The notes under the pieces: model-generated | Databases searched by the model: none | Told to the model about the DNA's origin: nothing | The model's input: only the letters and a program-made list of their open reading frames with translations | Made by a program: the position numbers and the translations under genes | Part shown: positions 1-9,302 of the stretch, one piece after another | Numbering within the stretch: position 1 is the first letter of the stretch | How the letters are laid out: each line of letters opens with the position of its first letter | From: Gammaproteobacteria bacterium | GTDB lineage: Bacteria; Pseudomonadota; Gammaproteobacteria; Ga0077536 | NCBI GenBank assembly: GCA_021773835.1 | Contig: JAJFJQ010000062.1 | Location: forward strand, 62,001-126,000 | Length of the DNA: 64,000 bases | Reading direction: 5' to 3'

Positions 1-2
1 TG

Positions 3-122
3 CGCGCTCGGTGGAATCAGCCGATTATTTGGCCCGTCATCGTCTTGTTTACTATCTTGTTCATTAGCGCGATCCCCGCTTACCGTTCGTATCGACGTCG
101 GCAGCAGGAGACGCTGAAATGA
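3..122 (+). CDS. C-terminal end of a membrane-anchored protein, probably the binding protein of the peptide ABC importer (partial)
   Basis: Only the last 39 residues are in the window. They start inside the gene, run through one hydrophobic stretch of about 17 residues (around residues 11-27 of the fragment) and end in a very basic tail with RSYRRRQQ. The stop TGA overlaps the ATG of the next permease gene (ATGA), so the two are translationally coupled. In Opp/Dpp-type operons the gene before the OppB-like permease is usually the substrate-binding protein. A C-terminal membrane anchor with a basic cytoplasmic tail would fit a tethered binding protein, but that identity is inferred from position only. 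Confidence 0.5.
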   Translation, partial: RARWNQPIIWPVIVLFTILFISAIPAYRSYRRRQQETLK

Positions 123-1096
123 TCAGCTACATCGTGCGGCGGATCGCTTACGCCATCCCGATTCTAATCGGCGTCAATATCATTACCTTTATTTTATTTT
201 TTGTGGTCAATTCACCAGATGATATGGCGCGGCTGCAACTCGGTGAACGCCGCGTTACTCAAGAAGCGATTGACAAATGGAAAGCCGAACGTGGATACGA
301 TCGGCCACTGATTTGGAACGCACCTGCCGACGGGGTAAAAAAATTCAGCGAGACGATATTTTTTACGAACTCCATCCGGTTGTTTATGTTCGATTTTGGC
401 CAGTCGGACAGTGGTAGAGATATCGGTTACGACATCTCTCAACGTATGTGGCCGAGTTTGGCAATTGCCGTGCCAGTATTGGTGATTGGCTTATTACTGA
501 CGATCACATTGGCGCTAACGGTGGCGTTTTTCCGCGGCACTTACTTAGATACCTGGGCGGTTGTATTGTGCGTCGCTATGATGTCGATCTCGGGTCTGTT
601 TTACATCATCGGCGGGCAATATCTCGTCGGCAAGTTACTCCATCTTGTGCCAATTTCTGGGTTCGATTCGGGCATCGCAAGTGTGAAATTTATTTTACTC
701 CCGGTTGCGATAGGGGTTGTCGGGGGCTTGGGAAGCGGGATCCGCTGGTATCGCACGATCTTCCTCGAAGAGATTAATAAGGACTATGTTCGAACGGCGC
801 GCGCGAAAGGATTGTCCGAAAGTGCCGTGCTTTATGTACACGTATTAAGGAATGCGCTGATCCCGATCTTGACCGGCGTTGTCGTCATTCTACCTAGCCT
901 ATTTATGGGTAGCCTGATCACCGAGGCGTTCTTTGGCATCCCGGGCCTTGGTAGCTACACCATCGACGCGATCCAACGACAGGACTTCGCGATTGTGCGT
1001 TCGATGGTATTCCTCGGCTCCTTTCTCTATATCATCGGTCTATTACTGACTGACCTTTCCTACACCGTTGTGGACCCACGGGTTCGATTACAGTGA
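119..1096 (+). CDS. Peptide-type ABC transporter permease, OppB/DppB family
   Basis: This is an inner-membrane permease subunit of an oligopeptide/dipeptide-type ABC importer, 325 residues, close to the family length. An N-terminal transmembrane segment (about residues 8-30) is followed by an external region and then a five-helix core. The EAA loop that docks on the ATPase is at about residues 222-250 (DYVRTARAKGL then LRNALIPI). The family signature GIPGLGSY is near residues 273-280, and the protein ends in the typical DPRVRL tail. Its ATG overlaps the stop of the upstream gene. The next permease starts on its own stop codon. The substrate cannot be read from the sequence; these permeases serve peptides, nickel, or other small compounds. 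Confidence 0.92.
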   Translation: MISYIVRRIAYAIPILIGVNIITFILFFVVNSPDDMARLQLGERRVTQEAIDKWKAERGYDRPLIWNAPADGVKKFSETIFFTNSIRLFMFDFGQSDSGRDIGYDISQRMWPSLAIAVPVLVIGLLLTITLALTVAFFRGTYLDTWAVVLCVAMMSISGLFYIIGGQYLVGKLLHLVPISGFDSGIASVKFILLPVAIGVVGGLGSGIRWYRTIFLEEINKDYVRTARAKGLSESAVLYVHVLRNALIPILTGVVVILPSLFMGSLITEAFFGIPGLGSYTIDAIQRQDFAIVRSMVFLGSFLYIIGLLLTDLSYTVVDPRVRLQ

Positions 1097-2505
1097 TGCG
1101 CTTCACCCTGTTCGCTACCGACGCGCTGTTCTTTTCTTTGATCCTGGTGGCGGTGGCCTACGTCTTTTATGCATCAAGGCGCGAGCACCTACGCGCCCCG
1201 TGGCGCCGGGTTGCCAGGAATTCACTGGCCATGGCTGCGGCGACGGTGTTGGCTACATTTTTGGTCATCGCGATCTTAGATTCGATCCATTTCTTCCCAC
1301 GACTCGCCGCAGTCGACGGTGACGAAGGCGAAATCCAATATGCTTCAGAAGTGATCAGCCTATTTGATCTCATGGTCGGTCCAGTGCGACGGCAGGTCGA
1401 AAAGACGTACTCCGCGCCATTCGCCATTTACGCCTTCAGCAAAGAGACCATTGAGCTCGAAGACGGTCAGACCGTGCGTGACTATCCGCGCCTTGTGTAT
1501 GGCGGCGCGCATTTGGCAGACATTCATGAACGCAATAGTGATATCGCAAAGCGGATTGTGATCGGCGTTTCCGGCGCGTTAGTCGTATGGTTAGGCCTCG
1601 CTAGCATCGTGTTCTTTTGGATCAGTCACAAGGCATCGATCACATTTCGCGTTGGCTTCGTTAGGGCGCTCAGCGGTGGCGCGCCCGGTCCAGCTCGAAC
1701 ACTGATGGTGACGACGGCGATCATAGCGGTGGTGATTGGACTGTGTGCGGTACTAGCCCCGTACTACCATATTTTTGGCACGGATAAAGTCGGCACAGAT
1801 GTTCTATATCAAGCACTGAAAAGTATTCGTACCGGCTTAATTATCGGCACTTTGACGACCTTGGTGATGTTGCCATTTGCTGTATTGTTAGGGATCAGTG
1901 CGGGTTATTTCAGAGGGTGGATTGATGACGTGATCCAATATCTGTATACGACCCTCTCGTCAATTCCTGGCGTGCTGCTGATCGCATCCGCCGCCTTACT
2001 GCTCGATGTGTATATGACCAAGCACGCAGATGAATTTACTAGCCTTGTCGCGCGAGCCGACCTACGTCTATTAGCACTGTGTGTCATTCTTGGCATCACA
2101 AGCTGGACCAGCTTATGTCGTCTGCTTCGGGGGGAGACGATGAAGCTCAGAGAAGTCGATTTTGTCGAAGCCGCGCGTGCATTCGGTGTACGCCACACGA
2201 CGATAATATTGCGCCATATGGTGCCCAATATTATGCACATCGTCATGATCTCAATCGTGCTGGATTTTAGCGGCTTGGTGCTGGCCGAAGCCGTGTTGTC
2301 CTATATCAATATTGGGGTCGATCCGAGCATGGAAAGTTGGGGTAATATGATCAACAGCGCCCGTTTGGAGCTCGCGCGTGAGCCGATTGTGTGGTGGTCA
2401 TTGCTCGCTGCCCTGGTGTTCATGTTCATCCTCGTGTTGGCTGCGAACTTGTTTGCTGACGCAGTTCGTGATGCTTTCGACCCGCGGCTGCGGGTGATCA
2501 GTTAA
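1096..2505 (+). CDS. Peptide-type ABC transporter permease, OppC/DppC family, with long N-terminal extension
   Basis: This is the second permease of the importer. I prefer the ATG at 1096, which overlaps the previous TGA (TGATG), over the GTG three bases earlier. The product is 469 residues, much longer than the roughly 300 usual for OppC. The conserved HxFGTDxxGxDVL segment that normally lies near residue 60 is at about 226-238. In front of it are two hydrophobic segments (about 9-26 and 44-63), a soluble loop of about 90 residues, then a third (about 155-176). The EAA loop is at about 354-384 (DFVEAARAFGV, then RHMVPNI), and the C-terminus DAFDPRLRV is typical. The partner permease is directly upstream; the ATPase is about 3.5 kb downstream. 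Confidence 0.9.
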   Translation: MRFTLFATDALFFSLILVAVAYVFYASRREHLRAPWRRVARNSLAMAAATVLATFLVIAILDSIHFFPRLAAVDGDEGEIQYASEVISLFDLMVGPVRRQVEKTYSAPFAIYAFSKETIELEDGQTVRDYPRLVYGGAHLADIHERNSDIAKRIVIGVSGALVVWLGLASIVFFWISHKASITFRVGFVRALSGGAPGPARTLMVTTAIIAVVIGLCAVLAPYYHIFGTDKVGTDVLYQALKSIRTGLIIGTLTTLVMLPFAVLLGISAGYFRGWIDDVIQYLYTTLSSIPGVLLIASAALLLDVYMTKHADEFTSLVARADLRLLALCVILGITSWTSLCRLLRGETMKLREVDFVEAARAFGVRHTTIILRHMVPNIMHIVMISIVLDFSGLVLAEAVLSYINIGVDPSMESWGNMINSARLELAREPIVWWSLLAALVFMFILVLAANLFADAVRDAFDPRLRVIS

Positions 2506-2570
2506 ACGTCAGGCAAGGCCGGCGGCGCAATACACCGCGGGTCGAGATACAAAAATGGAGGATCGTTGCG

Positions 2571-3878
2571 ATGGCCACAGCCAGGCGAGCATCTGATGGA
2601 AACCGTGCAGTCTACATTGTCGACGGTTGCCGCACGCCCTTCCTCAAGGCACGTTCAGGTCCCGGACCGTTCAGGCCGTCCGACCTGGCGGTGCTTGGCG
2701 CACAACCGTTGCTGGCCCGCCAGCCTTTTGCGGCATCCGAGTTGGATGAAGTTGTACTCGGTTGTATAGGACCGACACCCGATGAGGTGAATATTGGCCG
2801 CGTTGTCGCATTGCGGATCGGCTGTGGCGATACGGTCCCAGCATGGACCGTACAACGCAATTGCGCTAGCGGTATGCAGGCGATCGACAGCGGCGCACGT
2901 TCAATTCTATTGGGCCGGGCAAACCTCGTTTTAGCTGGCGGTACCGAGGCAATGAGTCACGCCCCGATATTATGGGGCCCTGACATGGTTCGTTGGCTGG
3001 GGCAGTGGATGAGCGCGCGTTCAATTAGCGCGCGCGCGAAGGCCTTGGCTTCGCTGCGGCCGAGTTTTCTAAAACCAGTCATCGCGATATTGCGTGGGCT
3101 CACCGATCCCGTGTGTGGTCTTTCGATGGGACAAACCGCCGAGGTTCTAGCTCATCGATTTGGCATAACGCGCGAGCAAATGGATAGCTATGCGGTGCGC
3201 AGCCACTTGCGTTTGGTCGATGCCCAAAGTAGCGGTCGGCTCCATGAGATCACGGGTATTGTGGATGCAAAAGGCGTGGCCTACGGTCACGATGATGGTG
3301 TGCGTCCCGATTCCGCCGTAGACAAATTGGCTAAGTTGAGACCGGTATTCGACCGGGAGTTTGGTCATGTCACGGCTGGCAATAGCGCGCAGATCACGGA
3401 TGGCGCATCGTGGGTGTTGTTGGCCGGTGAGCAAGCTGTGAAAGACCACGATCTTCCGGTCCTCGGGCGCCTCGTCGATACGCAATGGGCCGGTCTCGAT
3501 CCTCGACAAATGGGTTTAGGGCCTGTGCATGCGGCGGCACCTTTACTGCGACGTCGGCGTTTGGCCCTTAACAAAATCGACTGCTGGGAAATTAATGAGG
3601 CCTTTGCTGCGCAGGTATTGGCGTGCCTGGAGGCCTTCAAGGACACCGGTTATTGCAAAACAGAACTTGGCTTGGGTAGAGCGCTTGGTGAAATTGACGA
3701 GGATTGCTTGAACGTCGATGGCGGTGCCGTCGCGCTTGGCCACCCCGTTGGGACTAGCGGTGCACGCATCGTTTTGCATCTTCTGCATGTACTACATGAG
3801 CGTAAAGCGAAACGAGGTATCGCTGCAATCTGTATCGGCGGCGGCCAGGGCGGCGCCATGTTACTAGAGCGCGTCTGA
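2571..3878 (+). CDS. Thiolase (acetyl-CoA C-acyltransferase, FadI/FadA-like)
   Basis: This is a 435-residue thiolase that would cleave 3-ketoacyl-CoA with CoA in the last step of beta-oxidation (or run in reverse as acetoacetyl-CoA thiolase). The nucleophilic Cys is C98 in QRNCASGMQA. NEAFA occurs near residue 348, the GHP histidine is H391, and the second active-site Cys is C421 in CIGGGQGG. The ATG at 2571 has a good ribosome site (GGAGG about 11 bases upstream). Length is close to FadI (about 436) rather than FadA (about 390). The downstream gene encodes the matching hydratase/dehydrogenase, so the pair forms a trifunctional-type beta-oxidation module. Exact chain-length specificity is not visible. 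Confidence 0.9.
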   Translation: MATARRASDGNRAVYIVDGCRTPFLKARSGPGPFRPSDLAVLGAQPLLARQPFAASELDEVVLGCIGPTPDEVNIGRVVALRIGCGDTVPAWTVQRNCASGMQAIDSGARSILLGRANLVLAGGTEAMSHAPILWGPDMVRWLGQWMSARSISARAKALASLRPSFLKPVIAILRGLTDPVCGLSMGQTAEVLAHRFGITREQMDSYAVRSHLRLVDAQSSGRLHEITGIVDAKGVAYGHDDGVRPDSAVDKLAKLRPVFDREFGHVTAGNSAQITDGASWVLLAGEQAVKDHDLPVLGRLVDTQWAGLDPRQMGLGPVHAAAPLLRRRRLALNKIDCWEINEAFAAQVLACLEAFKDTGYCKTELGLGRALGEIDEDCLNVDGGAVALGHPVGTSGARIVLHLLHVLHERKAKRGIAAICIGGGQGGAMLLERV

Positions 3879-3927
3879 GAATGAACGCACCTGCGCTATC
3901 ATCGGTATTGTTTGGCGGAGTAGGCTA

Positions 3928-5982
3928 ATGAACGCAAAAGAACAGGCGGCAATCGAGCGGCAATTTTGGCAGCTGCGTCGCGACGAAGACAATATCGCAT
4001 GGCTTGCAATTGACTGCCCCGATCAATCCACCAACACTTTATCTGCTGGTGTCCTACGCGAGTTAAGCGAGATTCTTGATGAACTCGTGCGCGCCCAACC
4101 GCGTGGCCTCGTTATCGGTTCGAACAAGGCATCGGGTTTTATTGTTGGCGCAGATATACGTGAGTTCAAAGATTTCAAAGATCCCAGTGAAACCACGAAG
4201 ATGATCGGCAGCGTCCACGCGATGTTCTCACGTATCGAAAAATTTTCATTCCCAACAGTGGCTCGCATACACGGTTTTTGTCTGGGCGGTGGCCTGGAAC
4301 TTGCCCTCGCATGCCGTTATCGAGTCGCGCTAGACGATCGGAAGACCCGCCTCGGACTACCTGAAATTTTATTGGGTCTACATCCTGGTTTCGGTGGGAC
4401 CGTGCGTTCTGTTGGTCAGGTTGGGGTGCTGAGCGCGATGGATCTGATGCTAACCGGGCGCTCAGTCGATGCACGACGAGCAAAGAAAATGGGGTTGATC
4501 GACCGCGCCGTGCCCGAACGGCATCTCGATAGAGCGGTTCGAATGCTGATAACAAAACAACCGCCGACCGCTAAGCTCAATGCGATTAAGAAGTTTGCCA
4601 ACGCTGGCATATCGCGCCCGCTAGTTGCGTGGGAGTTGCGTCGACAAGTCGCAAAGCGTGCGCCTGAGCAGCACTACCCAGCGCCGTATGGGTTGATCAA
4701 ATTGTGGACCGAGCACGGTGGCGATCGAAATACGATGTTCCGCGCAGAGGCCGAATCGATCAGTCAATTGTTCGTAAGTCCCACCAGTCGAAATCTACAA
4801 AGGATGTTTTTTTTACAAGAGCGTTTGAAATCGATGGGGCGGGTGGCCGGCGCGCCTGTTCGTCATGTCCACGTTGTCGGCGCCGGAACGATGGGTGGTG
4901 ATATTGCCGCGTGGTGTGCGATGCGTGGTATGCGGGTGACCTTACAGGACCGAGAATTAAAATATATTGCCCCGGCAATTAAACGCGCATTGAAAACTTA
5001 TAAGTCTCGGATCAAGGATCGCTACCACAGATTGGCGGTAGAAGATCGGCTTAATATCGATCTCGACGGTTCTGGAATTGCGCATGCCGACGTCATCATC
5101 GAAGCGATAGTCGAGAACCTCGATGCTAAACGCGGTCTCTTTCAGGAAATTGAAAAAAGAGCGAAACCGGACGCCCTGATTGCGACCAACACCTCAAGTA
5201 TCCCGCTTGATGATATCGCCGCTGGCATGGACAACGGTAGCCGCTTGGTCGGTGTGCATTTCTTCAACCCCGTCGCCAAGATGCAACTCATCGAGATCAT
5301 TGGTTCGCCGAATACTGACGTATTGCAACTCGAGCGCGCCGCACGTTTTGCCGTGCAGATCGATCGCCAACCACTACCAGTTAATAGCTCGCCCGGGTTT
5401 CTAATCAACAGAATTTTGTCACCATATTTGCAAGAGGCGATGACGATGGTCGACGACGGCATCTCGGCGAGTGCTATCGACGATGTGGCGTGTGAATTCG
5501 GCATGCCGGTGGGTCCCATCGAACTAGCGGACACCGTCGGCCTGGATATTTGCTTGTCGGTTGGTGAGGTTCTTTCGGAAAAACTCGGCCGAGGGAAGGT
5601 TCCTGAGATATTACGCACACTCGTCGGGCAAGGTCGTCTGGGGCGCAAAAATAGACACGGGTTCTATCTCTATAAGGGCAAACGGGTAATTCGTCCAAAA
5701 CGATCGGAGCCGGAATTGCCACTGCGCGACATTCGCGATCGAATGATCCTACGCCTGCTAAATACTTCGGTGGCGTGCCTGCGCGAGGGCGTGGTAGCGG
5801 ATGCCGATTTGGTTGACGTCGGTATGGTGTTTGGCACCGGATTCGCGCCGTTTCGCGGTGGGCCGATCCATTATGCCAGGGAACGTGGCGTAGCAGATAT
5901 CCGCACGCGACTCGAAGGTCTGGCAAAGCAATACGGCGATCGCTTCGCTCCAGATCCCGGCTGGAACGACTTGCTAAGCTGA
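3928..5982 (+). CDS. Multifunctional enoyl-CoA hydratase / 3-hydroxyacyl-CoA dehydrogenase (FadJ/FadB-like)
   Basis: This two-domain beta-oxidation enzyme has 684 residues, somewhat shorter than FadB (729) or FadJ (714). The N-terminal crotonase domain has the oxyanion-hole GADI near residue 74 and the catalytic glutamates E124 (GGGLE) and E146 (LPE). The dehydrogenase domain begins near residue 310 with the NAD motif VVGAGTMGG, followed by HFFNPV with the catalytic His, then SPGFLINR and a duplicated C-terminal helical part. It hydrates 2-enoyl-CoA and oxidises the L-3-hydroxyacyl-CoA; the adjacent thiolase completes the cycle. The start has GGAG nine bases upstream. Both genes sit between the permease and ATPase genes of the importer. 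Confidence 0.92.
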   Translation: MNAKEQAAIERQFWQLRRDEDNIAWLAIDCPDQSTNTLSAGVLRELSEILDELVRAQPRGLVIGSNKASGFIVGADIREFKDFKDPSETTKMIGSVHAMFSRIEKFSFPTVARIHGFCLGGGLELALACRYRVALDDRKTRLGLPEILLGLHPGFGGTVRSVGQVGVLSAMDLMLTGRSVDARRAKKMGLIDRAVPERHLDRAVRMLITKQPPTAKLNAIKKFANAGISRPLVAWELRRQVAKRAPEQHYPAPYGLIKLWTEHGGDRNTMFRAEAESISQLFVSPTSRNLQRMFFLQERLKSMGRVAGAPVRHVHVVGAGTMGGDIAAWCAMRGMRVTLQDRELKYIAPAIKRALKTYKSRIKDRYHRLAVEDRLNIDLDGSGIAHADVIIEAIVENLDAKRGLFQEIEKRAKPDALIATNTSSIPLDDIAAGMDNGSRLVGVHFFNPVAKMQLIEIIGSPNTDVLQLERAARFAVQIDRQPLPVNSSPGFLINRILSPYLQEAMTMVDDGISASAIDDVACEFGMPVGPIELADTVGLDICLSVGEVLSEKLGRGKVPEILRTLVGQGRLGRKNRHGFYLYKGKRVIRPKRSEPELPLRDIRDRMILRLLNTSVACLREGVVADADLVDVGMVFGTGFAPFRGGPIHYARERGVADIRTRLEGLAKQYGDRFAPDPGWNDLLS

Positions 5983-5993
5983 GCCAATAATCA

Positions 5994-7628
5994 ATGTCGA
6001 AACCACTCCTAAGTATTGATGAATTGTCGATCCATTTTGGTGGCACGGATGACCCGATTCGTGCTGTCGAGCGCGCCTCGTTCGACGTTCGACGCGGCGA
6101 AACGGTGGTGCTCGTTGGAGAATCGGGCAGTGGTAAGTCGATCACTGCGCTATCGGCTATGCGGCTGCTACCCCATGCTGCTCGGGTAGCAAATGGCAGT
6201 ATTCGCTTAGACGACATCGATATTCTTGCTTTACCGGAGTACCGTATGCGCGATATTCGTGGGCGCCGCATAGGGATGATCTTCCAGGAGCCGCAATCGT
6301 CGCTCAACCCGGTGATCACGATCGGTAAACAAATAGGAGAGGTACTCAAACGCCATAAAGGTTTGCGCGGTCGGGCGCTGATGGAACGCGTGATCGAGCT
6401 CTTAACGGCGGTTGAGATCCCTGAGCCGGAACGACGCTACACCGAATTTCCACATCAGTTTTCCGGTGGTATGAAACAACGGGTCATGATTGCCATCGCA
6501 ATGGCCGCAGAGCCTGATTTGTTGATCGCCGATGAGCCAACCACGGCGCTTGACGTCACAGTGCAGGCGCAGGTGCTGAATTTACTGCGTAAGCAACAGC
6601 GCGAAACCGACATGGGGATCTTGTTTATTACTCATGATCTCGGGGTCGCCTATCAAATGGCGGATAGATTGGTGGTGATGAAAGACGGCGCGATTGTCGA
6701 GCAAGGCCTACGCGACGCTTTCTACCAATCTCCCCAACATGACTACTCCAAAGCACTATTCGATGCGTTGCCAAGTCGCGAGAAAAGAATTCGAGAAGGG
6801 CTAGACCGCAATATAAAAAATTCCGGGACAGTGCTCGACATTAAAGATTTGAAAGTCTACTACCCGATACGCAAGGGTGTATTTAAACGAATTGTCGGTC
6901 ATGTAAAAGCAGTGGACGGGGTTAGCCTCACGGTAACCAAGGGCACGACGGTGGCCATTGTCGGCGAATCCGGATCTGGCAAGACGACGATGGGTAAAGG
7001 GATCCTGCGCTTGTTACCGATCTCTGGCGGCCATGTGAGTTTTAATGATCTAGATCTCGCGACGCTTACGCCCGCGCAAATGCGGCTGCGCCGCTCCGAT
7101 CTGCAAGTGGTTTTCCAAGATCCCTACTCTTCGATGAATCCGCGCATGATGATAAGCGACATCATCCGCGAAGGGATGGCGGCACAAGGTATTGGTGTAA
7201 ATCGGGCCGAGCGCGAGGCCAGAGTAGACGAATTGCTACGCCAAGTAGGCCTGGAGCCTGCGCATAAATATCGATACCCACATGAATTCTCCGGTGGACA
7301 GCGCCAACGGATCTGTATTGCCCGTGCCCTGGCCGTAGATCCAGATGTGATCATCTGCGATGAACCGACCAGTGCACTTGATGTGTCAGTGCAAGCCCAG
7401 ATTTTGGATCTCCTGCGAGAGCTACAAGACCGGCTCGGGCTTACCTATTTATTTATTACGCATAACTTAAGCGTGGTCGCTTATATCGCCCACTACGTGG
7501 CCGTGATGTATCAGGGAGAAATTGTCGAGCAAGGACCGATCGATGAGATTCTCGATGCACCACAGCATCCTTATACGCAAAAACTCCTCGCCGCAATTCC
7601 GCAGATAGGTAATTCGGACGTCGCCTGA
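5994..7628 (+). CDS. Fused double ATP-binding subunit of a peptide-type ABC transporter (YejF/DppDF-like)
   Basis: This 544-residue protein contains two complete ATPase modules of the OppD and OppF types in one chain, like YejF or GsiA. Module 1 has Walker A GESGSGKS at 42-49, the signature SGGMKQR, and Walker B LLIADEP. Module 2 has a second GESGSGKT near residue 323, SGGQRQR, and VIICDEPTSALD. The linker carries the oligopeptide-family extension after each module (…PQHDYSKALF and …APQHPYTQKLL), which is diagnostic for the Opp/Dpp class. It starts 11 bases after the FadJ-like gene, so it is probably on the same transcript as the thiolase and FadJ genes. It would power the OppB/OppC-like permeases encoded upstream. 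Confidence 0.92.
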   Translation: MSKPLLSIDELSIHFGGTDDPIRAVERASFDVRRGETVVLVGESGSGKSITALSAMRLLPHAARVANGSIRLDDIDILALPEYRMRDIRGRRIGMIFQEPQSSLNPVITIGKQIGEVLKRHKGLRGRALMERVIELLTAVEIPEPERRYTEFPHQFSGGMKQRVMIAIAMAAEPDLLIADEPTTALDVTVQAQVLNLLRKQQRETDMGILFITHDLGVAYQMADRLVVMKDGAIVEQGLRDAFYQSPQHDYSKALFDALPSREKRIREGLDRNIKNSGTVLDIKDLKVYYPIRKGVFKRIVGHVKAVDGVSLTVTKGTTVAIVGESGSGKTTMGKGILRLLPISGGHVSFNDLDLATLTPAQMRLRRSDLQVVFQDPYSSMNPRMMISDIIREGMAAQGIGVNRAEREARVDELLRQVGLEPAHKYRYPHEFSGGQRQRICIARALAVDPDVIICDEPTSALDVSVQAQILDLLRELQDRLGLTYLFITHNLSVVAYIAHYVAVMYQGEIVEQGPIDEILDAPQHPYTQKLLAAIPQIGNSDVA

Positions 7629-7633
7629 GCGAC

Positions 7634-8458
7634 ATGAAAACACACCTCGTCGCGATTCACGTGGCGGTTTTGCTATTCGGCTTGTCCGGACTGTTTGCGA
7701 AACTCCTCCTCATGTCACCGTTTGCGATCGTTTGGTGGCGGTGCTTGTTTGCGACTACGGCGCTAGGCATTGCGGTAGGGATCTGCGGAAGGTTTACGGT
7801 ACCGCGCTTCGCTATCGTTGGAACCGGCATTGTCCTAGCGCTCCACTGGGTTAGTTTCTTCCACTCAATTCAGATCTCGACCGTTGCCATCGGTCTGTTG
7901 AGCTTTTCGATATTTCCCATTGTGGTGGTCATCATCGAGCCATTATTCGGCGACGCGACGTGGCGGTGCTCGAGTCTGATGTATGCACTCGTTGCCGTGG
8001 TAGGGGTAGCGCTTATCGTACCGCCGGCAGACATCCATGGTACTGGGGTCAGTGGTCCAGTATGGGGAGTGGTCTCAGGTGTGCTGTACGCGATTGTCAC
8101 GGTGATGAATCGAAAGCTTGTCCGACACACTGAGCCGATACAGATCGGGTTGTGGCAGAACGCGGTAGCTGTGTGCATGTTGCTACCATTTGGCGTGAGC
8201 GCATTGCCGATCGATCTCCCATCGCTGGGGTTGGTCGTACTGCTCGGCATTGTGTTTACGGCCGGCGCGCACGCGCTATTTATTCACGGGATGCGTGAAG
8301 TACCCGCACGCCTCGCCGCGTTCATCGGGACCCTAGAGCCAGTGTATGGGGTCATCGCTGCAGCGCTAATAATTGCGGAGATACCGTCGCTACGGACGCT
8401 TGCCGGCGGTGTCCTCATTGTGCTCACGGTGGCCGCAGCATCGCGCCGTATGTCGTAA
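7634..8458 (+). CDS. DMT-superfamily transporter, EamA family
   Basis: This is a 274-residue, highly hydrophobic protein with about ten predicted membrane segments arranged as two EamA repeats of five. Repeat 1 begins at residue 1 with the typical short basic start and FGLSGLFAKL. The second begins near residue 139 with the GVVSGVLYAIVTVMNRK pattern. A conserved LEPVYG motif occurs in the ninth helix. EamA proteins export metabolites or amino acids or move nucleotide sugars; the substrate here is unknown. The gene begins five bases after the ABC ATPase, so it may be the last gene of that operon, and it meets the dioxygenase gene tail to tail. Confidence 0.85.
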   Translation: MKTHLVAIHVAVLLFGLSGLFAKLLLMSPFAIVWWRCLFATTALGIAVGICGRFTVPRFAIVGTGIVLALHWVSFFHSIQISTVAIGLLSFSIFPIVVVIIEPLFGDATWRCSSLMYALVAVVGVALIVPPADIHGTGVSGPVWGVVSGVLYAIVTVMNRKLVRHTEPIQIGLWQNAVAVCMLLPFGVSALPIDLPSLGLVVLLGIVFTAGAHALFIHGMREVPARLAAFIGTLEPVYGVIAAALIIAEIPSLRTLAGGVLIVLTVAAASRRMS

Positions 8459-8465
8459 GTTTTGA

Positions 8466-9302
8466 TTATAGCAATGCGCGCACGCGCTCGGCGTCCTTAA
8501 AAAGGATCTTACGGAAGGCTACCGCGGCCTGCTCGTGAAAGTCAGCGGCCGCGGCATCGAAATTATGACGCGGCCGTGGCGCAAGGGCGAAGTTATGGTA
8601 TCGATCGGTGCCGCGCACAAGTGAAGCGGTGTCCCAGTCGACAGCCAGTTGGCGCGCGCTAGTCGGGATGTAATGCACGGATAATCCGATCCGTCGATCG
8701 GTGCTATCGTTAGGTCCCGAAGCATGCGCGATCCTGACGTTATGTATCGACGCCTGACCAGGTGCAAGCGCCATCGCTACTGTTTTCGATTCATCGATCG
8801 GAACGGAGATCTCCTGGCCGCGTGTGAGCAAGTTATCGTCTTTGTATTCGTCTGAATGGGGCATTACTTCGCCTTTGTGGCTGCCCGGGAGGACGCGCAT
8901 GCAGCCGCTTTCAGGCGTTGCAGGCGATAGCGCGATCCACGCGGTGACGAGATCATCGGTGTCGAGTCCCCAGTAGCGCACATCTTGATGCCAGGACACG
9001 AATGTTTTGCTGTTGGCTTCCTTGATCCACCACAAGCTGGTCCAGCACAAGATGTCTGGTCCGATCAGGGTCTCCACCGCATCTAGGATTTTGGGTAGGC
9101 GAATAAGTTCGTCAACCCAGGTAAATAAAAGGTGTGACTTGCTACGTGCTGCACCGCCGATCGGGTTGCCCTGTTGTTCCTCATAATCCTCAAGTTCGGT
9201 TCGGTATCTTGCAACCTCACTTGGCCCGAGTACGTCGATCGGAAAGTGGTAGCCGTTTTTGGCGTAGTTCTCGACAGCGGATTCGCTAAGCACCGTAGCC
9301 AT
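8466..9302 (-). CDS. Phytanoyl-CoA dioxygenase (PhyH) family oxygenase
   Basis: This is a non-haem Fe(II)/2-oxoglutarate oxygenase of the PhyH superfamily, about 278 residues. The iron ligands are visible: H105 and D107 in SWHQDVRYWG and the distal H193 in VRIAHASG, with an Arg ten residues later that would bind 2-oxoglutarate (numbering from the preferred start). A GCMRVLPGSH segment lies between them. I chose the ATG at 9302 because GGAGA lies about 11 bases upstream; a longer form from 9392 would add 30 residues without a good ribosome site. Family members hydroxylate phytanoyl-CoA, ectoine, or many secondary metabolites, so the substrate is open. It stands alone on this strand. Confidence 0.85.
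   Translation of the reverse strand: MATVLSESAVENYAKNGYHFPIDVLGPSEVARYRTELEDYEEQQGNPIGGAARSKSHLLFTWVDELIRLPKILDAVETLIGPDILCWTSLWWIKEANSKTFVSWHQDVRYWGLDTDDLVTAWIALSPATPESGCMRVLPGSHKGEVMPHSDEYKDDNLLTRGQEISVPIDESKTVAMALAPGQASIHNVRIAHASGPNDSTDRRIGLSVHYIPTSARQLAVDWDTASLVRGTDRYHNFALAPRPRHNFDAAAADFHEQAAVAFRKILFKDAERVRALL

Noticed and set aside
3011-3038. Inverted GCGCGCG repeat that could be a regulatory hairpin
   Set aside because: It lies inside the thiolase coding region and is explained by Ala/Arg-rich codons in a GC-rich gene.
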